Below, piece after piece: positions 1 through 9,454 of a DNA stretch of 64,000 bases. A program made the translations under genes and the position numbers. The notes under the pieces are model-generated. The model saw only the letters and a program-made list of their open reading frames with translations. It did no database searches and was not told the DNA's origin. Position 1 is the stretch's first letter, and the number at the start of each line of letters is the position of its first letter. The stretch comes from Actinomyces sp. Marseille-P3109 (GTDB taxonomy: Bacteria; Actinomycetota; Actinomycetes; Actinomycetales; Actinomycetaceae). The stretch is taken from the NCBI RefSeq assembly GCF_900323545.1, contig NZ_OOHN01000008.1:1479144-1543143 (forward strand), in the 5' to 3' direction.

Positions 1-1189
1 GGGGGAGGACGTCGTCAACGAGCTCGGTGACGACCGCCTCCTGGGCTCCGTACTCGATGCCGACGGCGCGTAAAGGAACGAGGCCGCCTACAGGCACGAT
101 TCTGCGGCGCATGAGCTCCTGATAGAAGGAGACGACACCGGGAGAGCGGTATCGCGTCACTGCACTTGCACCTTTAACCGTGACCTTCGGACTCAACTGA
201 GCCACAACGGTTGACAGCCCCCGCCAAAATGCCCGGTCTGTCGGCAACTTGCGCGGCATGTAGACGGGCGTTTTGAACTTCTTGGTCTGAGGCTCGGAGT
301 AGCGCCATGCGGTCATCGGTTCCACCAGATACCGGTTCTGAGGTGTTGCCTTATCTCCGTTGCCGAGGAAAAGACCGGTGACTCCCGCATCATCACCGTG
401 CAGCAACACGCGGCGCGTCTGCCACGTATAGCAGGAAACAGGTCCCGTAGGTTCCAGGTCGTGGGAACCCGCCGGACCTTCATTCTCGTGCTCCCACGGA
501 GCAAGATCCTGCTCCGGATCGACGTCAACCAGATCAGGGAGGTTCTCGCAGACGGCGGTATTGAGGAGCAGCGTCCGCTCCAGGCTTTCGCCCGTCACGG
601 TCACGGTGCCGATCTGCCCTGTCCACCCAGGGCCGATTGGGTACCCCTTTCCTCCCTTGACCAAAGGGTCTCCGACGGCTCCGGTGCGGATACCGGACGG
701 GTCGAAGGCATGAACGTGCACCAGCCATCTGGCCGCCTCCGCCCAGCTGATGGACTCCAATCCTTGAGCCATACGGGTCGTGAAGAAGGGATTGCCGTTG
801 GGGACGTCCACGATGAGGGACTCCAGCCCCGAAGTCTTGCCTGATGCCGCGTGGATACCCGCAACCTGGAAGAAGGGACGGTCCGGGTCGCGCAGGTCAA
901 AGCGCTCCCGGTAACGCTCCAGGTAGGCACTGGCGTCCCGCCCCAGGCGCTCGGGCTCCTCCCAGTACTCCCTCCAGGTGTCCAGGTCCTCCGGCCCATC
1001 CATGGCGCGGTGGCAGATGGCCAGCAGCAGGCGCAGGATGGCCACGTCCTGGCTGGCGATCTCGCCATGGATCCCAGTGATGTCCGTCGCCTCCCGGAAC
1101 AGGGTGAGGAGGGAGACCTCATCGGGCGTGCCGTCGAGCCTGGTTACCCGGATCCAGGACTCGTCGAGAAGATTGAAACGCTGCGTCAT
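1..1189 (-). CDS. casA: CRISPR type I-E Cascade large subunit CasA/Cse1 (Cas8e), 3' part off the left edge
   Basis: Translation from the ATG at 1189 gives about 396 residues with no stop before the window edge. It begins MTQRFNLLDESWIRV, the characteristic N-terminus of the Cse1/CasA family (FNLLDEPWI-type motif). CasA is the large Cascade subunit; it reads the PAM, binds the non-target strand and recruits Cas3. The start overlaps the cas3 stop as ATGA (1186-1189), so the two are translationally coupled, and GGAGG lies 9-10 bases upstream inside the end of cas3. The cas3-casA order is the normal start of a type I-E operon; cse2, cas7, cas5, cas6e, cas1, cas2 and the array would be expected further left, outside the window. 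The truncation is an artefact of the window. Confidence 0.92.
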   Translation of the reverse strand, partial: MTQRFNLLDESWIRVTRLDGTPDEVSLLTLFREATDITGIHGEIASQDVAILRLLLAICHRAMDGPEDLDTWREYWEEPERLGRDASAYLERYRERFDLRDPDRPFFQVAGIHAASGKTSGLESLIVDVPNGNPFFTTRMAQGLESISWAEAARWLVHVHAFDPSGIRTGAVGDPLVKGGKGYPIGPGWTGQIGTVTVTGESLERTLLLNTAVCENLPDLVDVDPEQDLAPWEHENEGPAGSHDLEPTGPVSCYTWQTRRVLLHGDDAGVTGLFLGNGDKATPQNRYLVEPMTAWRYSEPQTKKFKTPVYMPRKLPTDRAFWRGLSTVVAQLSPKVTVKGASAVTRYRSPGVVSFYQELMRRRIVPVGGLVPLRAVGIEYGAQEAVVTELVDDVLP

Positions 1190-4137
1190 TCTGATTGGAC
1201 CTCCTTGAGTCCGGTGGATGGGGAGTACTCGAGTACGGTGTCGGCCAGCTGCGCCCGGCCCTCCTCCAGAAGAAGGAACAACTGTCCTCGGAGCTGCGGA
1301 TCATCCTGCCAAGCGGGTACGACGCATTTCTCCAGCTCATCGATAACCTCGTCGATCCGGCGCGGATTGCTCAGGCGCGGAGGCAACCTCACGGCGGACA
1401 GGGCCATGGCGCGGGCGATCTTCTTGTCCGGGGCACGGTCTGTGGGGATCATGGCTCCTGGAGCCTCCGGTGCGGATGGCAGGGTGCGCAGCTCCTCCTG
1501 GCCGCCTACCCGGCACAGGTCCAGGAGGATGACCTCCAGGGAGTCCTCGCCGTCGCGGACCTGGGCGCGTCCCCTCTCCTCGTTGTCGGAGGCCGTCACG
1601 TGCAGCCAGTCGATCAGGGAGGCACTCTTCCCTCTCCGCTCGGGCTCATTCAGAAGGAATCCCTGAGCGGCCTCATGTTTCGCACGGTTGCTCGTCGCGT
1701 ATTTCTCTCGAGCTCGGTCAACAGCTTCCCTCCACGACGGCGGTACTGGGGCATCGGGACCGTAGACGGCCTCGATGAGGTCGTGGACATCGTCGGGAAC
1801 CGTGACGACGCCGGGGCCGTCGACCACCCGGTTCAGTGCGGCCGCGCTCATGAGCATGTCCTGCTCGCCGTAAATCGCCTTGGCCCCCGGTTCCAACGAG
1901 GGCTCGGGGGACGATGTCGACGGCAGCCAGTCGATGTAGCAGACGGGCTCGGCAAGTAGGGGCGGTCGTCGCCGCTGGTGACGGTGCAGGCGTCCCATGC
2001 GCTGGAGGACCAGGTCGATGGGAGCGAGGTCGGTGACGAGCAGATCGAAGTCTACGTCGAGGGACTGCTCGACGACCTGGGTGGCGACGACGATGGCTCT
2101 GCACGGGCGCTTTCCAGCCTTGCGCGGAGGACCGAAGCGGTTGAGAAGATCCTTGTCCTTGGCGAGCCGGTCGCCGATCGTGAACCGGGCATGGTTGAGA
2201 CTGACGTCCTCGCCGAAGTGCTCGCGCAGCCGCTCATAGGTCTCCTGGGCGCGCCGTACCGTATTGCGGACCACTAGCGCGCAGCCGCCGTCGACGAGGG
2301 CCTCCTCCAAGAGCGGGGTCAGAGCATCCTTCGTGAGCCGTCTGATCCGGACTGTGCTGCGTCGTCCCGACGCGGTCGGGACGATCTCGGTGCGATCCTC
2401 ACCAGCAGCGACCAGGCAGGGGAAGGGAGTGTGTACGTTGTCCGGGGAGGGACGCCGGCGGACGCGCTTACCCGCTGCCAGGCGCAGGCCCCGTCGGTAG
2501 GCGTCGACCATGGCGGAGCATCGGGCCTCGGACAGTGTGGCCGACAGGAGCACCACCGGCACCCCGTAGGCTGCGAGCCAGGTCAGGACCCGGTCCAGGT
2601 AGACGTTCATGTACGTGGAGTAGGAGTGCACCTCGTCGACAATGACGACCTTGCGGGACAGTCCCAGGTGTCGCATGGCCAGGTGCGGGGAACGCATTGC
2701 CCCGAACAGCAGGTGGTCCACGGTGGTGACGACGAAGTCCGACAGCATCGACTTCTTGCGCCCGCTGAACCAGGCCAGGATCGCCAGGTCGGCTCTGCGG
2801 CCATCCTCGGAGTCTGCGGCACGGCCCGTTCGAGCCTCTTCCTCATCCCATCCGATCCCGATAGGGCGTGGGGTCTCGCCGGTCGAGTCGTCAAGCGATC
2901 CAAGGAGCCGGTCGCGGATCTCGTAACCGCGGCGTCGCAGAAGCTGCGCCTCCTTGTTGAGTCGAGACCGTCCGTGCAGGAGCTGAGCGGCGAACTCCGA
3001 CGGCGCCCCCTCGTCGGCGTAGGCCTCCTCAATGTTCCCCAGCCAGTCGAGCTCGCGGGAGAACATGGCGTCCGTCGTCGCCTGGGTGGGTAGGGCGAAG
3101 AGGATTCCGGAGCGGCGAGTGCGGGCGGCGAGCACCTCGGCGGCCATGAAAGCCGCCTCGGTCTTCCCTCCTCCCGTGGACTCCTGGACGATGAGCATTC
3201 CCGGCAGGTCCATGGTGCGGGCAGCCTGCAGTGTGCACACCTGGACGTCGGTGGCGCGGGCACCGTCGGGCAGGTTGAAACGGCTGGTGAGCATACAGTC
3301 GGGGGCGGAGCCCTCGTCGCGGGGACGCCATGGCGCGGGGATCTCCAGACGCGACAGACCGGTGGCCGCACGAAGGGCATGGGCATCGGGCGCGAGCAGG
3401 CGCGCACCATCGTCCTCGAGGGACAGCAGCGGGAAATAGGCTTCGGTCGAGGCGATCCAGTCCGAGACGATGAGCAGCCCCGAGAGCTCCACGAGGAAAG
3501 GCTGGGACCATCGGTGACGCGCCCAGCGAGGGAGAAGAGCCGCGGCACCGGTGCGTCGTGTCACGAGTTCGAGGAGCTCGTGGCGGGTCGCGCTCCACGC
3601 CTCATCCTCACCGAGGAGGTGCTCATGCCCGTAGTAGTCGGTGGTGATAGCCGCCGTCGTAGGCGGAATGCCGTGGTGAGCTCCGACAACCGAGGCCAGG
3701 GCCACTGCCGGTTCATAGTCCCAACCGTGCTCGCCCATGAGCCAGCTCTCCAGGATCACGTGCCCCGCCAGGGCATGCGGAACCTTGCGCCGCTCGAGTC
3801 GATCAACCGGCTCGTGGAGCAGCCCCACCTCCTTCATGCGGTCGTCGAGGCCCGGGGCCTGGACGGAGAAGGCCGGGGTGCACTTGCCAATGTCGTGGAC
3901 ACCGGCGATCCAAGAGGCGAGCAGGCAGAACTCCTCCACCGAGGTCAGCCCAGACTCGGAGCCCGCGAACTCGCGCTCGATGAGCTCACGAGTGGTAGGT
4001 GCCAGCCAGTGTCTGGCGAGGTGCTCGGCCACCGCCGCGGCGTCGAGTAGGTGCAGCCAGAGCGGCAGCCAATGATGACTCTCAGGGTCGTAGCCGAATT
4101 TGGCCCATACGGATCGGACTTGCGCCGAGAGCGTCAC
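1186..4137 (-). CDS. cas3: CRISPR-associated helicase/nuclease Cas3 (type I-E)
   Basis: A 983-residue Cas3 with an N-terminal HD nuclease and a C-terminal superfamily 2 helicase, which unwinds and degrades DNA marked by Cascade. The HD signature is GVHDIGK near residue 80. Walker A (STGGGKTEAA) is near residue 320, the DEVH box near 502, and motif III (LLSATL) near 530. Motif VI (LQRMGRLHRH) falls further on. I chose the GTG at 4137 because AAGGAG sits just upstream; an in-frame ATG at 4182 lacks a good ribosome-binding site and adds 15 non-conserved residues. The stop overlaps casA. All catalytic motifs look intact, so the interference nuclease is probably functional. Confidence 0.94.
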   Translation of the reverse strand: MTLSAQVRSVWAKFGYDPESHHWLPLWLHLLDAAAVAEHLARHWLAPTTRELIEREFAGSESGLTSVEEFCLLASWIAGVHDIGKCTPAFSVQAPGLDDRMKEVGLLHEPVDRLERRKVPHALAGHVILESWLMGEHGWDYEPAVALASVVGAHHGIPPTTAAITTDYYGHEHLLGEDEAWSATRHELLELVTRRTGAAALLPRWARHRWSQPFLVELSGLLIVSDWIASTEAYFPLLSLEDDGARLLAPDAHALRAATGLSRLEIPAPWRPRDEGSAPDCMLTSRFNLPDGARATDVQVCTLQAARTMDLPGMLIVQESTGGGKTEAAFMAAEVLAARTRRSGILFALPTQATTDAMFSRELDWLGNIEEAYADEGAPSEFAAQLLHGRSRLNKEAQLLRRRGYEIRDRLLGSLDDSTGETPRPIGIGWDEEEARTGRAADSEDGRRADLAILAWFSGRKKSMLSDFVVTTVDHLLFGAMRSPHLAMRHLGLSRKVVIVDEVHSYSTYMNVYLDRVLTWLAAYGVPVVLLSATLSEARCSAMVDAYRRGLRLAAGKRVRRRPSPDNVHTPFPCLVAAGEDRTEIVPTASGRRSTVRIRRLTKDALTPLLEEALVDGGCALVVRNTVRRAQETYERLREHFGEDVSLNHARFTIGDRLAKDKDLLNRFGPPRKAGKRPCRAIVVATQVVEQSLDVDFDLLVTDLAPIDLVLQRMGRLHRHQRRRPPLLAEPVCYIDWLPSTSSPEPSLEPGAKAIYGEQDMLMSAAALNRVVDGPGVVTVPDDVHDLIEAVYGPDAPVPPSWREAVDRAREKYATSNRAKHEAAQGFLLNEPERRGKSASLIDWLHVTASDNEERGRAQVRDGEDSLEVILLDLCRVGGQEELRTLPSAPEAPGAMIPTDRAPDKKIARAMALSAVRLPPRLSNPRRIDEVIDELEKCVVPAWQDDPQLRGQLFLLLEEGRAQLADTVLEYSPSTGLKEVQSE

Positions 4138-4490
4138 AGGGATCTCCTTCGTTGGAGGGTGAAGCCGAATGGACCTCGACACTGAGGTTCGTCCGCAGGG
4201 GAATTTGGAGTGTTTCAGCGGAAACCGCGTGCTGCCGCACAGTAGTGACAGCCTACCCCTAACACACTCGGATCATTCAACCAAAGGAGCACCGGGGGCC
4301 GAGTTTCCACGGATGATAGTAGCATGCACACCACTCGTCATAAAAACTGCGACGCAGGGGAATATCTGATACTCAAGACCCTCGGTGGGCGATCGATGAA
4401 GCGACTTTAACCGGTACGGTTAATTTTCTGCCGCACTGTCTCTGGCGACGTATTTCGATGCACATCAAGAATTCTGGTGACTAGACGCGC
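4138..4490. promoter_or_regulatory. Cas operon upstream region with a 17-bp inverted repeat
   Basis: No gene is visible between cas3 and the ileS terminator. The stretch is richer in A+T than its neighbours and must hold the cas3 promoter. An inverted repeat, TTAACCG-GTA-CGGTTAA, sits at 4407-4423 and has the look of a dimer operator. No CRISPR repeats were seen here. Which regulator would bind is unknown. Confidence 0.45.
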
Positions 4491-4535
4491 GAGTGGGGCT
4501 GGCAGCCCGATTCGCTCGGGCTGCCAGCCCCACTC
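4491..4535 (-). terminator. Strong hairpin terminator downstream of ileS
   Basis: Two perfectly complementary 20-base arms (4491-4510 and 4516-4535) enclose a 5-base loop, 22 bases past the ileS stop. There is no U-tract on the minus strand, which is common for actinobacterial terminators. The symmetrical stem could also stop transcripts entering from the opposite side. Confidence 0.8.
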
Positions 4536-4556
4536 GTAGTCAGGTTCGAGCCCCGA

Positions 4557-7500
4557 TCAGGCCTCGGCCGTCTCCGCGGCCTTCTCGGTGACCTTCTTGA
4601 CCGTGGCGGTGGGCTCCTTGGCACCCGGGACCGCCACAACGGAGGCGTCCACGCAGCCGACCTCCCGCTTGATGAGGTCCAGGTGGGCACCGGTCCAGGC
4701 GCCCTTGTCCTCGGGGACGGTCAGCTCCAGACGGATGCGGTCTCCCACGTGCAGGCCGGCGGCCTTGCGCTCGTCCTGAACCAGACGCACCAGGTCGCGG
4801 GCCCACCCCTCGGCCTCCAGGGCGTCGTCGAGGGCGGTATCCAGGACCACGAAGGCTCCCGAGGGCAGCATGGTGGCGGCCAGGGAGTCGTCGTCGACCT
4901 CGATGCGGGTGGTCAGCGTGAAGGCGCTGTCCTCCGCCTCCAGGACCACGGGGGCACCGTCGAGTAGCACGTCGTCGAAGCGCACGTCCCCGTCCTCGGT
5001 GAGCTCCCACTCCCCCGCCTTGACGGCGGCGAAGAGCTTGGAGGTGAGCTTGCGGACCTCGGGGCTGAAGGCGCGCGGGTTGAGGCTCAGGTCCGTCCGG
5101 GCCTCGTAGCCGGCGGACTCGGCGTCCAGGAGCCGGACCTCCTTGACGTTGACCTCCTCGGCCACGAGCTCGCGGAAGGGGGCCAGCCCCGCCGGGTCGG
5201 CCGTGGCGATGGTCAGGCTGCGCAGCGGCTGGCGCACGCGCAGCTTCTCGGCCTTGCGCAGGCTCAGGGCCGCCGAGACCGCCGCACGGGCCTCGTCCAT
5301 GGCGGTCACCAGCTCGGCGTTGGCGACGTGGGCCGGCAGCACCGGCCAGTCGGTCAGGTGCACGGAGCGCTCACCGGTCAGCCCCCGCCAGATCTCCTCG
5401 CTCACCAGCGGCGCCAGCGGCGCCATGACCTCGGTGAGCACGCGCAGAACCGTGGCCAGGGCGTCGAAGGCGGTCTTGTCGCCGTCGGTGAAGCGCTGAC
5501 GCGAGGTGCGCAGGTACCAGTTGGTGAGCACGTCGAGGAAGTCGCGGATCGTGGCGCAGGCTCCGGCGATGTCGTAGCCGTCCATCTGAGCGGCCACCGT
5601 CTCGGCCAGGTCCTTGGTGCGGCCCAGGACGTAACGGTCCATGACGTGCAGGCCGCCCCGCTTGGCGAACAGGCTCGCATCGTCGAGGTCGACGCCGTCG
5701 GTGACATAGCCGCCGCCGTCCACCTGGCCCGCGTAGAGGGAGAAGAAGTACCAGGTGTTCCACAGCGGCAGCACCACCTGGCGCACCGCGTCACGGACGG
5801 CCTTGTCGGTGACAACGAGGTTGCCACCGCGCATGACCGGCGCCGAGAGCAGGAGCCAGCGCATGGCGTCGGCCCCGTCGCGGTCGAAGACCATGGAGAC
5901 GTCCGGGTAGTTGCGCAGCGACTTGCTCATCTTCGCCCCGTCGTTGCCCAGGAGGATGCCGTGGGACACGCAGGAGGTGAAGGCGGGCCGGTCGAACAGG
6001 GCGGTGGCCAGGACGTGGAGGGTGTAGAACCAGCCGCGGGTCTGGCCGATGTACTCCACGATGAAGTCGCCCGGGTAGTGCGACTCGAACCACTCGACGT
6101 TCTCGAACGGATAGTGCACCTGGGCGAAGGGCATCGAACCGGACTCGAACCAGCAGTCCAGGACGTCGGGGATGCGGCGCATCATGGACTTGCCCGTGGG
6201 GTCGTCGGGGTTGGGCCGCACGAGGGTGTCGATGAAGGGCCGGTGCAGATCCTTGACCTCGACGCCGAAGTCGCGCTCGAGCTCGGCGTAGGAGCCGTAG
6301 ACGTCGGTGCGCGGGTAGTCGGGGTTGTCGCTGACCCACACCGGGATGGGGGCGCCCCAGAAGCGGTTGCGGGAGATCGACCAGTCGCGGGCGCCCGCCA
6401 GCCACTTGCCGAAGATGCCGTCCTTGATGTGGCCGGGGTACCAGTCGATGTCCTGGTTGAGCTCGACCATGCGGTCGCGGATCGCCGAGACCCGCACGAA
6501 CCAGGAGGAGACCGCCTTGTAGATGAGCGGCTTGCGGCAGCGCCAGCAGTGCGGGTAGGAGTGCACATAGGACGCCTGGCGCACCAGGACTGCGCGCCGG
6601 GTCTCGTCGCGGCGGGCCAGCGGACCGGTGCCGTCGCGCAGGTCGGCGACGATGTGCTTGTTGGCGTCGAAGACCTGCAGCCCGGTGTAGTCGCGCACCT
6701 CCTCGGTCAGGCAGCCGCCGTCGTCGACGGGGACGACGGTCTCGATGCCGGCCTCGGTGCAGGCGATCATGTCGTCCTCACCGAAGGCCGAGGCCATGTG
6801 GACCATTCCGGTTCCGTCGGAGGTGGTCACGAAGTCGGCGGCGATGATCGTCCAGGCATTCGGCCCGGGCGCCGCGCCCTCGGCCCGGTGGGCGGCGTCA
6901 TCAAAGTAGTCGAAGATCGGGTGGTAGCGCCGCCCCACCAGGTCGGCCCCGGTGCAGGTGGCCAGCACCTGCGGGTCCTCGCCGAGCTCGCGGGCGTAGG
7001 AGCCCAGGAGGTCACGCGCCATGACGACGTCCTGGCCGGCAACCGGCGAGTCGAGGTCCTCATCGACGTGGACGGTCACGTACTCGACGTCGGGGCCCAC
7101 GGCGATAGCCAGGTTGGAGGGCAGGGTCCAGGGCGTAGTGGTCCAGATGAGGACCAGCTCGGGGCGCTCGGCGCCCTGGCGCAGCGGTTCCTCCAGGCGC
7201 AGGCCCACCGTGACCGTGTTGTCCTGTCGGTCCTGGTAGACGTCGTCGTCCATCTTGAGCTCGTGGTTGCTCAAGGGAGTGCGGTCGTGCCAGCAGTAGG
7301 GCAGGACGCGGTAGCCCTGGTAGGCCAGTCCCTTGTCCCACAGCTGCTTGAAGGCCCACAGGACCGACTCCATGTAGTCGGGGTCGAGGGTCTTGTAGTC
7401 GTTGTCGAAGTCGACCCAGCGCGCCTGGCGGGTGACGTAGTCCTCCCACTCCTTGGTGTAGCGCAGGACGGAGGTACGGCACTCCTCGTTGAACTTCTCG

Positions 7501-7937
7501 ATGCCGATGCCGCCGGGGCGGGTGATCTCGGTGACGTCGTCGATGCCGAGCAGGCGCTGGGCCTCGAGCTCGGCGGGCAGGCCGTGGGTGTCCCAGCCGA
7601 AGCGGCGCTCGACGCGCTTGCCGCGCTGGGTCTGGTAGCGCCCGACGGCGTCCTTGACGTAGCCGGTCAGCAGGTGGCCGTAGTGGGGCAGGCCGTTGGC
7701 GAAGGGCGGGCCGTCGTAGAAGACGAACTCGTCGCAGGGCTCATTGCGGTTGTCGATGGAGGCCTGGAAGGTGCCGTCGGCCTTCCAGTAGGCCAGGACC
7801 TCCTCCTCGATGGCGGGGAAGGAGGGCGAGGGGTCGATCTGCTCCCCCGGCCGGTGCAGGGGGTAGAAGGCGGCGCCGGTCGGCTCGCTGCTGCGGTTAC
7901 CGGCGGGGACGGGGCTCTCGGCCATCTTCTCAACCAT
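4557..7937 (-). CDS. ileS: Isoleucine-tRNA ligase
   Basis: A 1126-residue class I aminoacyl-tRNA synthetase charging tRNA-Ile in the cytoplasm. The HIGH-type motif appears as PHYGH near residue 84, after the conserved [16 protein letters not shown] region, and the KMSKS loop is intact as GAKMSKS. A CP1 editing domain and a long C-terminal anticodon-binding region follow the eukaryote-like/long IleS architecture seen in many actinobacteria. The ATG at 7937 (MVEKMAES) is chosen because it falls just after the T-box leader; the frame stays open to 8099, but that stretch is leader RNA. It is monocistronic, ended by the hairpin at 4491-4535, and should be induced when tRNA-Ile is uncharged. Confidence 0.97.
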   Translation of the reverse strand: MVEKMAESPVPAGNRSSEPTGAAFYPLHRPGEQIDPSPSFPAIEEEVLAYWKADGTFQASIDNRNEPCDEFVFYDGPPFANGLPHYGHLLTGYVKDAVGRYQTQRGKRVERRFGWDTHGLPAELEAQRLLGIDDVTEITRPGGIGIEKFNEECRTSVLRYTKEWEDYVTRQARWVDFDNDYKTLDPDYMESVLWAFKQLWDKGLAYQGYRVLPYCWHDRTPLSNHELKMDDDVYQDRQDNTVTVGLRLEEPLRQGAERPELVLIWTTTPWTLPSNLAIAVGPDVEYVTVHVDEDLDSPVAGQDVVMARDLLGSYARELGEDPQVLATCTGADLVGRRYHPIFDYFDDAAHRAEGAAPGPNAWTIIAADFVTTSDGTGMVHMASAFGEDDMIACTEAGIETVVPVDDGGCLTEEVRDYTGLQVFDANKHIVADLRDGTGPLARRDETRRAVLVRQASYVHSYPHCWRCRKPLIYKAVSSWFVRVSAIRDRMVELNQDIDWYPGHIKDGIFGKWLAGARDWSISRNRFWGAPIPVWVSDNPDYPRTDVYGSYAELERDFGVEVKDLHRPFIDTLVRPNPDDPTGKSMMRRIPDVLDCWFESGSMPFAQVHYPFENVEWFESHYPGDFIVEYIGQTRGWFYTLHVLATALFDRPAFTSCVSHGILLGNDGAKMSKSLRNYPDVSMVFDRDGADAMRWLLLSAPVMRGGNLVVTDKAVRDAVRQVVLPLWNTWYFFSLYAGQVDGGGYVTDGVDLDDASLFAKRGGLHVMDRYVLGRTKDLAETVAAQMDGYDIAGACATIRDFLDVLTNWYLRTSRQRFTDGDKTAFDALATVLRVLTEVMAPLAPLVSEEIWRGLTGERSVHLTDWPVLPAHVANAELVTAMDEARAAVSAALSLRKAEKLRVRQPLRSLTIATADPAGLAPFRELVAEEVNVKEVRLLDAESAGYEARTDLSLNPRAFSPEVRKLTSKLFAAVKAGEWELTEDGDVRFDDVLLDGAPVVLEAEDSAFTLTTRIEVDDDSLAATMLPSGAFVVLDTALDDALEAEGWARDLVRLVQDERKAAGLHVGDRIRLELTVPEDKGAWTGAHLDLIKREVGCVDASVVAVPGAKEPTATVKKVTEKAAETAEA

Positions 7938-8225
7938 CGCGGTGTGCTCTCGTCTCACTCGTTCCTGCCGCCTCGGGCGGGTGCCCGGGGCCTGACGAGG
8001 ACGACGTCGGCTCCCGGCCGGGGATGCTTCCCCGACTGGTGCCGCACCGCGGTACCACCTCGCTTGCCGTGCATGGAGCCCTGGGGGGCCGGCCTGCACG
8101 ACCGCTTCGTTTCCAGCTGTGACGGGCTGTCCCGTCCGGTTCTACTGAGGACCGACGACGGCGTGGTGCGCCGAGGTGGCCCGGTTCTTCCGGAGGCTCA
8201 CCGGTGATGGCCGGGTCTGTGCCTT
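7938..8225 (-). promoter_or_regulatory. T-box riboswitch leader of ileS, translational type
   Basis: On the minus strand the T-box consensus AGGTGGTACCGCG lies at 8060-8048. Upstream is a Stem I-like region with an ATC (Ile) specifier candidate at 8208-8206, followed by AGTAGAACCGGACGGG, a sequence I recognise from actinobacterial ileS T-boxes. The T-box segment CGCGGTG (8051-8045) is complementary to CACCGCG (7944-7938), which abuts the ileS ATG. That suggests the start region is sequestered unless uncharged tRNA-Ile binds, and no intrinsic terminator is seen between T-box and ATG. The exact 5' end is not determined. The remaining stretch 8226-8359 up to the next gene holds no gene. Confidence 0.88.
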
Positions 8226-8359
8226 TGCTCCGGGGAGTGTAGTGGGCGGTGCACCACCGGGGCCAGTTCGCGACCCGCCTCAGCGACGTCGTCCTGCCCA
8301 CACCCGGCGGTGGAATAGACGCCCGTTGCCGGGCAGTGATCCGCTCGGTCCCACCCGAT

Positions 8360-9307
8360 CTAGCCGACTGCGTTGAGCTCCTCGAGGGCCTCCTCGGGGA
8401 GGGGGTGGCGGGTGGCCTCAACCGCCTCGGTCAGCTGGGCGACGCTGCTGACCCCCACAATGGGGGTGATCGCCGGCTGCTGGGCGTTGAGGAGGGCCAG
8501 GACGATCTGGCTCGGCTTCATGGCCAGACTGTCCGACCACCTGCGCAGCGCCGTCAGCCGGTTGTCAGTCCCCGGATGCCTGTAGGCCTCGGGGAGCGGG
8601 CGCTCCGGGTGCTCGTAGGCGCCGGTGAGCAGCGGCGTGTAGGCCCACAGGTCCAGCCCGCAACGTTCGGCGAGGTCCTTGCTCTCGATCGTCATCATCC
8701 CGTGAGGATGATCCTCGCCCTCAACAGGGACGTCGGGCCTGGGGTGAAGATAGGACTCCCGTAGCTGGAGAGCGGTGAAGCGGGTCGATCCCCGCTGCTG
8801 GGCATACACGTTGGCCGCGGCGGCGTACCAGGCCGGATGATTCGACAAGCCGATCCGTGTGGTCAGTCCTTGAGCCACCAGCTCACCGAAGGTCTCGGCG
8901 ACATCCGAGACCGACTGTTCTCGATCCTCCATGTGGGCCCAGTACAGATCGACGCGCTCCGTCTGCAACCGTTGCAGGCTGTCTCGGATGGCACGGAGGA
9001 CGACGTCCTTCCCCAGGCCTTCCACCGCGTCCGGGAAACCATGGGGACGGGTGGGCTCCGCACCGACCTTGGTGCTGATCCTCACCTGATCGCGCACGCC
9101 ACGATCAACGAGCCACTGGCCGATCACGGTCTCGCTCTGGCCGCCGAGACCGGTCTCGGAGCCCCAGAACGCGTAGCAGTTCGCGGTATCGATCCACTGG
9201 CCGCCAAGATCCAGGTAGGCGTCGAGGATCTCCCGGGACTGGGCGGCGGGCAGGCGGGTTCCGAAGTGCATGGTGCCCAGAGCCATGCGAGGGGGTGCGT
9301 CAGTCAT
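8360..9307 (-). CDS. Aldo/keto reductase family oxidoreductase
   Basis: A 315-residue protein of the AKR (beta/alpha)8 family, using NADPH to reduce aldehydes or ketones; the substrate is not evident. It starts MTDAPPRMALGTMHFGT. The catalytic Asp/Tyr pair is visible in GGQWIDTANCYAFWG near residues 38-47, the Lys in STKVGAEPTRPHG, and the region DLYWAHMEDRE matches the conserved His segment. GGGAG lies upstream of the ATG at 9307. It stands alone between the ileS leader and a terminator hairpin, so its context gives no pathway. Confidence 0.88.
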   Translation of the reverse strand: MTDAPPRMALGTMHFGTRLPAAQSREILDAYLDLGGQWIDTANCYAFWGSETGLGGQSETVIGQWLVDRGVRDQVRISTKVGAEPTRPHGFPDAVEGLGKDVVLRAIRDSLQRLQTERVDLYWAHMEDREQSVSDVAETFGELVAQGLTTRIGLSNHPAWYAAAANVYAQQRGSTRFTALQLRESYLHPRPDVPVEGEDHPHGMMTIESKDLAERCGLDLWAYTPLLTGAYEHPERPLPEAYRHPGTDNRLTALRRWSDSLAMKPSQIVLALLNAQQPAITPIVGVSSVAQLTEAVEATRHPLPEEALEELNAVG

Positions 9308-9391
9308 CGGGGTGCTCCCTTCCGTGTCATCAGGGTCAGCGGTGCGGGACGTGCCAGCGACCGTAACCGATTCTGCAGAGCTCAACAAGAA

Positions 9392-9427
9392 CTTCAGAGA
9401 CGACACGGATACGCGTCGTCTCTGAAG
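9392..9427 (-). terminator. Hairpin terminator after the Gly-rich membrane protein gene
   Basis: Perfect 13-base arms (9392-9404 and 9415-9427) with a 10-base loop. On the minus strand the stem is followed by TTCTTGTTGA, a T-rich tail, so it fits termination of the gene ending at 9455. It also insulates the downstream aldo/keto reductase. Confidence 0.75.
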
Positions 9428-9454
9428 AAAATGTTGATCTAGATGGTGGCGCCG

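Noticed and set aside
4138..4490. Possible CRISPR array near cas3
   Set aside because: No repeat-spacer periodicity is present; the region is a promoter gap. The array, if any, lies outside the window.
5328..8207. Long open frame of 959 codons on the plus strand opposite ileS
   Set aside because: It is antisense to a clear ileS and its translation is low-complexity Val/Asp/Gly-rich with no family match; a by-product of high GC.
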